The notes: a model not told the origin generated them from the sequence alone. Counted from the first letter of the stretch, positions 1-5,242 are shown. The stretch: 5,242 nucleotides of DNA from an uncultured Eubacteriaceae bacterium (GCA_937914785.1 CALGIV010000303.1:1-5242); one strand, 5' to 3'. Program-made: numbers and translations.

Positions 1-766
1 GGCTTTGATGCACCGATGCGGCGATCGTAATGAGCGGCTGGTCGCTTTTGTATTTTACAGAATTCGACAATATTTGACACAACATAAACTCAGCCCATTT
101 GCCGTCGGTGTAGACGAGCCTGTCCAATCCGTCCGTTTCGATGCGCACGCTGTTTTGGATCAACAGCGGCCGGTATTTCTCGATAGCGTTGCGGACGATC
201 TCGTCCAATAAGACCGCCTGGACGATAAAGTCATGTTGCATATAGCCGGCGCGCGCGTAATATAGTGCGCGTTCGACGTGTTCGTCGATCTGCGCCAGTT
301 GATAGAGGATTTTGCGGGAGGCTTCCGTCTTGTTGTTTTCACAGGTAAGCTTGGCTGAGGCGATCGGTACTTTGATCTCGTGCACCCAGTTTTCGATATA
401 CTCGCGGTATTCGGTTTGTTCGGCGCGGATATCGGAGACCATTTCGATCATCGCCTTGCCGGCGCGCCGCATTAAAGTGTGCAGGTGGTGCTCGTATAAG
501 TCCTTCGGTTTTGGTACGCATTCCATAAACAGGTGTTTCTGGTCCAGTCCGTCCATAATGGCGTAAAGCTCCTCAATATGGTTTTTCGTTCGCAGAAAGT
601 CGATGAGCAGAGAGAGGGCCAGTCCGATTATCCAGACGATGAGGATGCAAAGCAGGACGCCTGCCTGCGTGCCGGTCAGTAAAAGAAAGACAGCCAGGGC
701 TGTCATAGAGAGGAGATGGAATAGGATTTTCCGATATTGGTTGCCAAGATAATGCGACAGCTTCAT
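1..766 (-). CDS. Bce-type intramembrane-sensing sensor histidine kinase, 3' end cut by window edge
   Basis: Reading the minus strand from ATG at 764-766 gives 255 uninterrupted residues to the window edge. The first ~60 residues hold two membrane spans (about 14-32 and 36-58) separated by only a few residues, so there is almost no extracellular sensor. That is the hallmark of BceS/PsdS/GraS-like kinases, which sense through a partner ABC transporter. The H-box WVHEIKVPIASAKL lies at about 127-140, with phosphoacceptor His129, and the N-box QILSNSVKY at 231-239, with Asn235. The remaining ATP-binding G-boxes, roughly 80 residues by comparison with BceS (~334 aa), lie outside. The start overlaps the stop of the response regulator gene as ATGA, with GGGG a few bases upstream, which implies translational coupling. 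The kinase is inferred to phosphorylate the regulator encoded just before it. Family assignment is secure; the inducing compound is unknown. Confidence 0.93.
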   Translation of the reverse strand, partial: MKLSHYLGNQYRKILFHLLSMTALAVFLLLTGTQAGVLLCILIVWIIGLALSLLIDFLRTKNHIEELYAIMDGLDQKHLFMECVPKPKDLYEHHLHTLMRRAGKAMIEMVSDIRAEQTEYREYIENWVHEIKVPIASAKLTCENNKTEASRKILYQLAQIDEHVERALYYARAGYMQHDFIVQAVLLDEIVRNAIEKYRPLLIQNSVRIETDGLDRLVYTDGKWAEFMLCQILSNSVKYKSDQPLITIAASVHQS

Positions 767-1428
767 AGCTTGTACCCCATAGAACGTTTCGTTTTGATAT
801 AGTCTTCAAGGCCAAGCGCCTTGAGTTTACCGCGCAGCCGTGTGATATTGACGCTTAAGGTATTATCGTCGATATAGACTTCATTGTCCCACAGAAACTC
901 GATCATATCGGCGCGGGAGACGATTTCGCCGGGTGTCTGCATCAGCTTGAAAAGGATCTTTGCCTCGTTCTTCGTCACTTCCAATAGTTGGCCGTCATAG
1001 TCGATCGTACCTTTCGACAGGCTCAGGCAGAGGCCGTCATATGTAATCGTGTCGTTTGAGGCCGCAGATGTGCCGCGGCGGAGAAGGGCTTTGATGCGCG
1101 CTAAAAGCACGGGAATGTTATACGGTTTGGTGATAAAGTCGTCCCCGCCGATACTTAAGGCCTTTAACTCGTCCATTGAACTGCCGCGGCTCGTGACGAA
1201 CATAATCGGCACTGCTGATACGCGGCGCAGGGCGAGGCACAGCGCGTAGCCGTCTTTGCCCGGCAGGCCGATATCGAGCAGGATCAGCTCTGGCTCCAGT
1301 GCAGCAACCTGAGTTGGAATATCGTCAAATTCGGTAATTTCAATGGCCTGATATCCTTCCGCGTACAGTAAAACGTTCAATTCCTCGCGGATGCTGGCAT
1401 CATCCTCAATAATAACAATCTTCTTCAT
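763..1428 (-). CDS. OmpR/PhoB-family response regulator (BceR-like)
   Basis: This is a 221-residue protein of normal length for the family. The receiver domain spans about 1-115: acidic pocket Glu8-Asp9-Asp10, phosphoacceptor Asp52 in LLDIGLPGKDG, Thr79 in FVTSRG and Lys101 in TKPY, so all catalytic residues are present. The winged-helix DNA-binding domain occupies about 125-221, with the family-typical DNTLSVNITRLRGKL recognition region and the GYKL ending. I chose ATG at 1426-1428 because MKKIVIIEDD is the canonical N-terminus and GGGGAAAA lies just upstream. A TTG six codons earlier would also be in frame but would place the ribosome site inside the coding region. A near-consensus promoter lies about 37-65 bases upstream. 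The gene overlaps the kinase start by four bases. It is likely to activate a peptide or cell-envelope antibiotic-resistance ABC transporter, as BceR does; this role is inferred from the partner kinase type. Confidence 0.95.
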   Translation of the reverse strand: MKKIVIIEDDASIREELNVLLYAEGYQAIEITEFDDIPTQVAALEPELILLDIGLPGKDGYALCLALRRVSAVPIMFVTSRGSSMDELKALSIGGDDFITKPYNIPVLLARIKALLRRGTSAASNDTITYDGLCLSLSKGTIDYDGQLLEVTKNEAKILFKLMQTPGEIVSRADMIEFLWDNEVYIDDNTLSVNITRLRGKLKALGLEDYIKTKRSMGYKL

Positions 1429-1464
1429 CAATTTTCCCCGTGGCAAACGCCGTTGTTTAGCGCT

Positions 1465-1493
1465 ATTATACAGAAAATAAGGCTGTGCTGCAA
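1465..1493 (-). promoter_or_regulatory. SigA-type promoter of the two-component operon
   Basis: On the minus strand a -35 box TTGCAG (1488-1493) is followed by a 17-base spacer and a perfect -10 box TATAAT (1465-1470). Transcription would begin near 1458, leaving a leader of about 30 bases before the response regulator ATG. The promoter sits in the 95-base gap after the DUF1848 stop codon, so the two-component pair is expressed independently of that gene. No obvious terminator hairpin separates the two, so some read-through is possible. Confidence 0.8.
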
Positions 1494-1523
1494 GAAGTGG
1501 TCAAAAAATTTGAACTTGTCTGA

Positions 1524-2456
1524 TCAAAACATCTTCATTTGATCGCTGCCTTCGGCTCGAACGATTCGTTTTGTTACCTTATCATCCGGCATTAAGCTGC
1601 TGCAAAGCAGCGGAGAAGTTGGGTCGTAAGTCTGATGTTTCCTTTGTGTCGTGGTAAAAGAGGAGTGGTTGGCGTAGCAATACAGGCAGCCATTTAAACA
1701 AGTGTTGTAGGCGCCGATATCGATGCTGGATACACAGCGGCAATCCGGCGGCTGGTTCCGGTCTTTTTTTAAATCGAAGTGCTTGTTTGCAATGGCGGCA
1801 ATTCGTTTGCCGTCAATGCATTTGGCCACAGGAAATCCTGCCGCGTGCAGGGCCGTATCACCGCAGATGCGCAGGGAGAGCTGATAATGCGCTGCAATCT
1901 TTAGAAAAGACTGCGCCATACGGAATTTTACGGAATCTGCAATAGTAAAGATGCCGTGCGCCGTCGTTTTGGGTTTAATCTTTTTGTAAATGTCGATAAA
2001 ACTGAGCGTACATTGATCGGTATGGCCTTTCAGCTTGGCGGCCAGCGCTTCAAAAGCGTCCAGATGCCAGCGTTCCGTGTATGTGTCGTTTAAGAGGACC
2101 GGACTGTAGCGCCAGACCATACGCCGGGGCCCGATGGCATCCGAGAGCCTGTGGAAAGTGTCGACGAGTACTTCTTTAAGCGGCAGATTCTGTTCCAGCT
2201 CCCGCCCATAGGGGTTAATTGTAAATTGAATATAATAAGTATAAGGTTCAAGCTCGGCAAGTCTTTCCAGCATCGGAGCAGGGTCTTTTGACCAGAAGAC
2301 AATGCAGTCGACGACTTCCGGGGAAAGCTCAATTTCGCTGACCTGATGAAAATTCATCGGGTTGCGAACCAGAACGGTCTTTTCCGCCAGCCGGCCTAAA
2401 AACCAGTCGAAATAGAAACGGGGAATATCGGTCCGCCTGCTTACACTTAAAATCAT
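1524..2456 (-). CDS. DUF1848 family protein with C-terminal Fe-S-like cysteine cluster
   Basis: This 310-residue protein starts at ATG 2454-2456, preceded by a GGAGG ribosome site six bases upstream. A TTG four codons earlier would overlap that site and is rejected. Family signatures run along its length: SVSRRTDIPRFY at 4-15, LVRNPMN at 29-35, FWSKDP at 54-59, YYIQFTINPYG at 74-84 and WRYSP at 115-119. The C-terminal part has CRC at 239-241, then DIGAYNTC and CLNGCLYCYAN, which gives a C-x3-C-x2-C arrangement (Cys253, Cys257, Cys260). Pfam describes DUF1848 as uncharacterised, with a C-terminal cysteine cluster resembling that of radical SAM enzymes. An Fe-S and possibly SAM-dependent activity is therefore plausible but unproven. 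The gene stands alone with its own promoter. The family call is firm; I assign no function. Confidence 0.92.
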   Translation of the reverse strand: MILSVSRRTDIPRFYFDWFLGRLAEKTVLVRNPMNFHQVSEIELSPEVVDCIVFWSKDPAPMLERLAELEPYTYYIQFTINPYGRELEQNLPLKEVLVDTFHRLSDAIGPRRMVWRYSPVLLNDTYTERWHLDAFEALAAKLKGHTDQCTLSFIDIYKKIKPKTTAHGIFTIADSVKFRMAQSFLKIAAHYQLSLRICGDTALHAAGFPVAKCIDGKRIAAIANKHFDLKKDRNQPPDCRCVSSIDIGAYNTCLNGCLYCYANHSSFTTTQRKHQTYDPTSPLLCSSLMPDDKVTKRIVRAEGSDQMKMF

Positions 2457-2461
2457 GGTAT

Positions 2462-2466
2462 CCTCC
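2462..2466 (-). promoter_or_regulatory. Ribosome binding site of the DUF1848 gene
   Basis: The minus strand reads TTGGAGGATACC immediately before ATG. This is a strong GGAGG site at near-ideal spacing, and it decides for the ATG at 2454-2456 over the in-frame upstream TTG. Confidence 0.8.
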
Positions 2467-2500
2467 AAGTGGCTCGATTACAAAGTAAATGATACCATTC

Positions 2501-2529
2501 ATTGTATCTAATAAGGCGCACTATGACAA
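2501..2529 (-). promoter_or_regulatory. SigA-type promoter of the DUF1848 gene
   Basis: On the minus strand a -35 box TTGTCA (2524-2529), a 17-base spacer and a -10 box TACAAT (2501-2506) lie upstream of the DUF1848 start. Transcription would begin near 2494, giving a leader of about 40 bases. A short inverted repeat, GATAC with eight intervening bases then GTATC (2491-2508), covers the -10 box and likely start point. It could be an operator, but arms of five bases are weak evidence. Confidence 0.7.
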
Positions 2530-2854
2530 ATGTTAATGAACTCTTTTTTTGAAAGCGAAAGGATAGAGGATATCGATACAAGAAGAAAAACATAATGGGT
2601 ATATGTTTAATATTTGCTTGCAGGAAACAGGTATTTATCATCAAACTTTTTGTAACGGCAGCCGGCGTTGACTTTTGTGTTTTAGTGTAATGGTCGTTTT
2701 AAGGTTATTTTGATCGGCCGAAAGGTAGCTGCGAGTGCAGTAAATGCGCGTAAAGGATACGATGGGATGCAATTTTTAACAGCGTAGATTTCTAAATGGG
2801 CATATGTGTAAAATAGCAACGTCTTTGATTTACATAGTATTTAGCAAAATGCAA

Positions 2855-2899
2855 ATCCGAACGCTGCATCGGTCAAAAGAATTGCCGCAGCGTTCGGAT
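2855..2899 (-). terminator. 13-bp perfect inverted repeat, probable terminator of the XRE-membrane gene
   Basis: The arms ATCCGAACGCTGC (2855-2867) and GCAGCGTTCGGAT (2887-2899) are exact reverse complements around a 19-base loop. On the minus strand the stem is followed by TTGCATTTTGC, a broken U-rich run. The element lies about 100 bases past the stop of the gene ending at 2999 and before the next promoter, which suits a terminator. The long loop and imperfect U-tract leave room for another role, such as a protein-binding palindrome or RNA processing site. Confidence 0.5.
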
Positions 2900-2998
2900 A
2901 ATATGTCTGTATAAAAGATGTTGTCTGCTCTTGGGTACAGGGCCTTTGTAATATGAAAGATGAAAACGCAAATCTTCGGGCTTTGCGGAGGAAGAAAT

Positions 2999-4042
2999 TC
3001 AGTTATGCGTTGGCTGTTTGCGTGGCCTGCGCAGTTCGTATACAATGCCCACAATTACAAATATGATACTTAGACCCAATAAAGAGAAAAAAATGATTGC
3101 ATTCACATTATTGTTGATCATCGCCTGGCTCCAGTTGCGAAAGTCGAATTTTAACTCAAAGCGGAACGGTATGTTTTCCAGTATCATATTCAAAATGCCG
3201 TTTAAAAAATAGAAGAATGCGGTAGTGAGCCCCAGGCATCCGGCCGTTTTAAAAAAGTTATTCATTTTTGCATAGCGCAGGATCAGCATCATCCCCCAGG
3301 GCAGAATCAAACAAAAGGCCGCAATCGGGCAGGCGAAAGGCCAGAACCATCCACCCTGCACGTATAAGTCAGCCATCAGCAGCAGAACAAACAATAAGAT
3401 GGTGTCAACGGCAAAACAGAGCAGTGTTTTGTGATTGGCCAATGGTGACGGCAGCCAGATATTCTTCAACACAAAGGGTAAGAATACAACACACATTCCA
3501 AATAATACGGATATGGCCGCGATAAAAAACCAGTTGCCGTTCGTGTAAATACAGCAAACCAGCAGCAGGATCATCAGCGACAATGTAAAACTTGCCAGGG
3601 TAATGAGCCCGCGCTTTTTTTGTACTAAGACAGGCAAAAGCGTCAGCGAAGCCGCGACCATTTCGGCGGCCAAAACGATAAAAAACCACGAAAGGGTATG
3701 CTGAACGGCAAGATTGCAGATAAAACAGGTGAGCAGGGCAATGCCATAAATCAGCATTTGTCCAACTTTAAATCTTCTGACCATTGTCATATATTTTTGT
3801 GCCAGCTTTTCTTGATTTCTGGCCTGCAAATCCTCACTGGCTGTTAAAAGCTCGCGCTCGCTGATTTGCAAAATAGTGCAAATATCATTGATTAATGTGA
3901 TATCCGGATATGATAATCCTCGTTCCCATTTTGAAACAGCCGATTCCGTGACGAACAGCTGATCGGCAAAACTTTTTTGTGTCAATCCGGCTTCTATTCT
4001 CTTTGAACGGATGTACTGGGCAAAAGCCTTCTTGTTTCCCAT
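2999..4042 (-). CDS. XRE-family helix-turn-helix protein with about eight transmembrane segments
   Basis: This 347-residue protein has a DNA-binding N-terminus. Residues 7-65 form a Cro/C1-type helix-turn-helix, with LTQKSFADQLFVTESAVSKW supplying helices 2 and 3, then ERGLSYPD. A polar linker containing RNQEKLAQKY follows. From about residue 93 the protein is strongly hydrophobic, with likely spans near 93-111, 117-138, 145-165, 170-194, 206-226, 231-253, 267-288 and 314-336, and a basic tail (RRPRKQ). The helix-turn-helix should face the cytoplasm, making this a membrane-tethered regulator. Such XRE-plus-membrane proteins are common in Firmicutes, but their signals and targets are mostly unknown. 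The ATG at 4040-4042 is supported by AAAGGAGG nine bases upstream. The gene has its own promoter with repeats that could be operators, and no adjacent target is obvious. Confidence 0.88.
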   Translation of the reverse strand: MGNKKAFAQYIRSKRIEAGLTQKSFADQLFVTESAVSKWERGLSYPDITLINDICTILQISERELLTASEDLQARNQEKLAQKYMTMVRRFKVGQMLIYGIALLTCFICNLAVQHTLSWFFIVLAAEMVAASLTLLPVLVQKKRGLITLASFTLSLMILLLVCCIYTNGNWFFIAAISVLFGMCVVFLPFVLKNIWLPSPLANHKTLLCFAVDTILLFVLLLMADLYVQGGWFWPFACPIAAFCLILPWGMMLILRYAKMNNFFKTAGCLGLTTAFFYFLNGILNMILENIPFRFELKFDFRNWSQAMINNNVNAIIFFSLLGLSIIFVIVGIVYELRRPRKQPTHN

Positions 4043-4051
4043 CGATAGTAT

Positions 4052-4059
4052 CCTCCTTT
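4052..4059 (-). promoter_or_regulatory. Ribosome binding site of the XRE-membrane gene
   Basis: The minus strand carries AAAGGAGG followed by a nine-base spacer, ATACTATCG, and ATG. The site is close to the full anti-16S complement. The spacer is itself the reverse complement of a copy at 4149-4157, described separately. Confidence 0.82.
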
Positions 4060-4078
4060 TCTCATAAGGGACACCTAA

Positions 4079-4107
4079 ATCGTATGCCCGTTAAGCGAAT
4101 AAGTCAA
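4079..4107 (-). promoter_or_regulatory. SigA-type promoter of the XRE-membrane gene
   Basis: On the minus strand a -35 box TTGACT (4102-4107), a 17-base spacer and a -10 box TACGAT (4079-4084) precede the gene, with a predicted start near 4072 and a leader of about 30 bases. One copy of a nine-base direct repeat (GCTTAACGG on this strand) lies inside the spacer and another lies upstream of the -35 box. That is the kind of placement expected if a repressor, possibly the gene's own product, binds there. Confidence 0.7.
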
Positions 4108-4142
4108 TAAAATATTGCTGTAATGGCACCCGACCGTTAAGC
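4088..4142. repeat. Nine-base direct repeat pair flanking the -35 box
   Basis: CCGTTAAGC occurs at 4088-4096 and again at 4134-4142, 46 bases apart. The first copy lies in the -35/-10 spacer of the XRE-membrane gene and the second lies just upstream of the -35 box. The pair is a candidate operator; chance is not excluded for a nine-base match. Confidence 0.5.
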
Positions 4143-4206
4143 CAGTGTATACTATCGTTTCATAAACCTGCTTTATTATGTGAGCGTTGTGTTTACAGAA
4201 ACAAAA

Positions 4207-4239
4207 CCCTGTCGATTGATATTTTACAAATCGGCAGGG
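4207..4239 (-). terminator. Rho-independent terminator after the aldo/keto reductase gene
   Basis: The arms CCCTGTCGATT (4207-4217) and AATCGGCAGGG (4229-4239) form an 11-base stem with one imperfect position and an 11-base loop. On the minus strand the stem is followed directly by TTTTGTTT, a good U-tract, about 110 bases past the reductase stop. On the plus strand the odd pair becomes a G-U wobble and a T-rich run comes about ten bases later, so weak bidirectional action is possible. No plus-strand gene needs it. Confidence 0.75.
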
Positions 4240-4265
4240 CTGTTGCGTTTATTTTTACAGAATGA

Positions 4266-4287
4266 AGCAGATGTAAAGCAGAAGTAA
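4266..4287. repeat. Two tandem copies of an 11-base unit
   Basis: AGCAGATGTAA (4266-4276) is followed directly by AGCAGAAGTAA (4277-4287), with one difference between the copies. A poorer match may precede them at about 4255-4265. The repeat lies between the reductase stop and its terminator. The 11-base period is near one helical turn, but no function is evident. Confidence 0.5.
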
Positions 4288-4347
4288 AATTGTTGAAAAG
4301 AATAAAATATATTTTCCCGGTTGAGTTTATCTCCTTTAATGCTGCCC

Positions 4348-5157
4348 CTATTTTTCAAACAGTTCGGCCGCTTCTGTCATATTTTTTATAATCGGCACGC
4401 CGAAAGGACAGCGGTTTTCACAGCTGCCGCAGGCTATGCAGGCGCTTCCGCTGTGTTTCAGGCTTCTGTAGTGAGAGCTTACAGAAGGCGGAATGTTCTT
4501 TTTATCCAGCCTGGCAATGTCCAGATATTTATTGACCGTAGCGATATCAATATCCACAGGGCAAGGCTGGCAGTGGCTGCAGTAGACACAGTTGCCTGCA
4601 AAGTCATTGTTGAGTTCGCCTAAAAACGGCGTGTAGTCTTTATCCGTATCGCCGGCTTCCAAGTATGACAGCGACTCGTTGACTTCGTCTGCCGTTTGAC
4701 TGCCGACCAATGTGCTGAATACGGACGGACGGCTCAGCGCGTAATGGATGCACTGATTTACGCTCATAGGTTTGGAAAACGGCGTGTGTTCAGCAGAAAT
4801 CAATTTGCCGGCCCCTAATGTTTTCATAACGCTGATGCCGATACCCTTTTGTTCACAAAGAGTATACAGCGCTGCGCGCTGTGGATCCAGGCCGCGAAAC
4901 TCGTCCTTCTGCCAGCCGTCTGTTAACGTATCCAGAATGTATTTGTCGGGCGGGCATAGATCAAAAGCCAGATTGATGCTGAACATCATAACCTCTGCAA
5001 GCCCTGTCTGGACTACCTTGGCGGCAATATCCGGCTTGTGAGAGCTGAAGCCGATATGGCCAATGTCGCCGTTTTGTTTAAGTTTTTGCGCGTAGTCCGC
5101 CAGTCCGCCGTGGAACACTTTGTTGAAGTCTTCTTCGGAGTCGATAAAGAACAACAT
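4348..5157 (-). CDS. 4Fe-4S aldo/keto reductase, C-terminal part, 5' end disrupted
   Basis: From the first in-frame ATG (5155-5157) 269 residues are readable. They match the latter part of the ferredoxin-fused aldo/keto reductases of anaerobes (~370-390 aa): barrel strands with IGHIGFSSH at 32-40, MMFSINLAFD at 57-66 and GIGISVMKTLGAGKL at 105-119, then STLVGSQTADEV near 148-159 for cofactor phosphate binding. A C-terminal bacterial-ferredoxin-like module follows: Cys190, 193, 196, 199 and Cys240, 243, 246, 250, enough for two clusters. The missing N-terminal third should carry the catalytic Asp, Tyr and Lys. The usual catalytic His after the YID strand is Phe here (GMLFFID). Homology continues upstream of the ATG through YFEECLRIFGGYIDFG to a TAA at 5206-5208. 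No ribosome site precedes the ATG, so this is probably not a functional start. Likely a pseudogene fragment, or a sequencing or assembly fault at the edge. Confidence 0.8.
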   Translation of the reverse strand: MLFFIDSEEDFNKVFHGGLADYAQKLKQNGDIGHIGFSSHKPDIAAKVVQTGLAEVMMFSINLAFDLCPPDKYILDTLTDGWQKDEFRGLDPQRAALYTLCEQKGIGISVMKTLGAGKLISAEHTPFSKPMSVNQCIHYALSRPSVFSTLVGSQTADEVNESLSYLEAGDTDKDYTPFLGELNNDFAGNCVYCSHCQPCPVDIDIATVNKYLDIARLDKKNIPPSVSSHYRSLKHSGSACIACGSCENRCPFGVPIIKNMTEAAELFEK

Positions 5158-5242
5158 GCCAAAATCGATATAGCCGCCGAAGATGCGCAGGCACTCTTCA
5201 AAATATTAATAAAATGCAATACACGGAGTTCGAATTTGATCC
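5158..5242 (-). pseudogene. Upstream remnant of the aldo/keto reductase frame with an in-frame TAA
   Basis: In the reductase frame the minus strand reads DQIRTPCIAFY, stop, YFEECLRIFGGYIDFG, then the ATG at 5155-5157. The part after the stop fits the helix and strand that precede the catalytic-His position in this family. The part before the stop keeps an Arg-Thr at about the right distance for the family's RT motif. This suggests that the frame is still homologous and that the TAA (5206-5208) is a nonsense change, for example from CAA. The stretch is too short to exclude a recombination junction or assembly error. Confidence 0.5.

Larger units (their letters stand above)
2457..2998. other. 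542-base intergenic region without a convincing gene
   Basis: Between the DUF1848 start and the XRE-membrane gene stop I find only the DUF1848 promoter and ribosome site at the low-coordinate end and a 13-bp inverted repeat at 2855-2899. The rest (about 2530-2850) is AT-rich, with stops in every frame at short intervals. The short open frames on either strand lack a ribosome site and any recognisable motif. No riboswitch, small RNA or insertion-sequence end could be identified by eye. Confidence 0.6.
4043..4157. repeat. Nine-base inverted repeat bracketing the XRE-membrane gene leader
   Basis: CGATAGTAT at 4043-4051 and ATACTATCG at 4149-4157 are exact reverse complements 97 bases apart. They enclose the promoter, the direct repeats and the ribosome site. 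The inner copy is exactly the spacer between ribosome site and ATG. A protein bridging the two copies, or RNA pairing in a transcript begun further upstream, would affect expression. Both ideas are inference. Confidence 0.45.
4043..4347. other. 305-base intergenic region between reductase and XRE-membrane genes
   Basis: This gap contains, from high to low coordinates, an AAAGGAG sequence with no start codon after it (about 4332-4338, minus strand), the 11-base tandem repeat, the reductase terminator, a possible weak upstream promoter (TTGTTT at 4199-4204 and CATAAT at 4175-4180, 18-base spacer), the nested repeats, the main promoter and the ribosome site of the XRE-membrane gene. No coding sequence is supported. 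Confidence 0.65.

Noticed and set aside
1496..1524. A T-rich, partly self-complementary stretch after the DUF1848 stop, considered as a terminator
   Set aside because: The best stem is about five A-T-rich pairs with no GC-rich part, which is too weak to call. The stretch lies just upstream of the next -35 box.
2453..2644. A 63-codon minus-strand frame across the DUF1848 promoter
   Set aside because: It covers the promoter and ribosome site of the DUF1848 gene and has no start signal of its own. It is a chance frame.
2595..2690. A 31-codon hydrophobic open frame on the plus strand in the large gap
   Set aside because: It has no ribosome site at a usable distance, matches no motif I recognise, and runs against the direction of every gene here. 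The length is expected by chance in AT-rich DNA.
2706..2740. A GGCCGAAAGGTAGC-like stretch considered as a riboswitch or structured RNA core
   Set aside because: Only a two- to three-pair stem around a GAAA loop forms. No consensus of a known riboswitch is present and no gene lies in the right place downstream.
2830..3054. A 74-codon minus-strand frame overlapping the end of the XRE-membrane gene
   Set aside because: It overlaps the real gene out of frame, runs through the 13-bp inverted repeat, lacks a ribosome site and shows no protein-like pattern.
4332..4338. An AAAGGAG sequence on the minus strand after the reductase stop, resembling a ribosome site
   Set aside because: No ATG, GTG or TTG follows at a suitable distance and no coding frame continues, so it starts nothing. 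At most it is a relic.

Overview
The window looks like part of a low-to-mid-GC Firmicutes chromosome (Clostridia or Negativicutes-like). This rests on AGGAGG-type ribosome binding sites, a Bce-type (intramembrane-sensing) two-component system, a DUF1848 protein, a multi-membrane-span XRE regulator and an aldo/keto reductase carrying ferredoxin-like clusters. The genus cannot be fixed from the sequence alone. All five recognisable genes lie on the minus strand, so transcription runs from high to low coordinates.

Layout in the direction of transcription. (1) From the right edge to 4348 lies the C-terminal two thirds of a 4Fe-4S aldo/keto reductase. Its reading frame is interrupted by an in-frame TAA at 5206-5208, so it is truncated or a pseudogene. 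(2) The 305-base gap 4043-4347 holds a terminator hairpin, an 11-base tandem repeat and the promoter of the next gene, with nested short repeats around that promoter. (3) At 2999-4042 is a 347-residue protein with an N-terminal XRE helix-turn-helix and about eight membrane spans. (4) A 542-base gap follows, with a 13-bp perfect inverted repeat (probable terminator) and a good promoter near its far end. (5) At 1524-2456 is a DUF1848 protein with a C-terminal radical-SAM-like cysteine cluster. (6) At 763-1428 is an OmpR-family response regulator with its own near-consensus promoter. It overlaps by ATGA with (7), a Bce-type sensor kinase that starts at 766 and runs off the left edge.

The response regulator and kinase are clearly one operon. 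By analogy with BceRS, PsdRS and YxdJK systems, an ABC transporter for cationic peptide or cell-wall antibiotic resistance is likely just beyond the left edge, but it is not visible here. The other three genes each appear to be single transcription units with their own signals, and nothing in the sequence ties them into one pathway. I see no CRISPR array, tRNA, rRNA, insertion sequence or clear phage gene. The least ordinary items are the membrane-embedded XRE protein with its repeat-rich promoter, the DUF1848 protein, and the disrupted reductase at the right edge.
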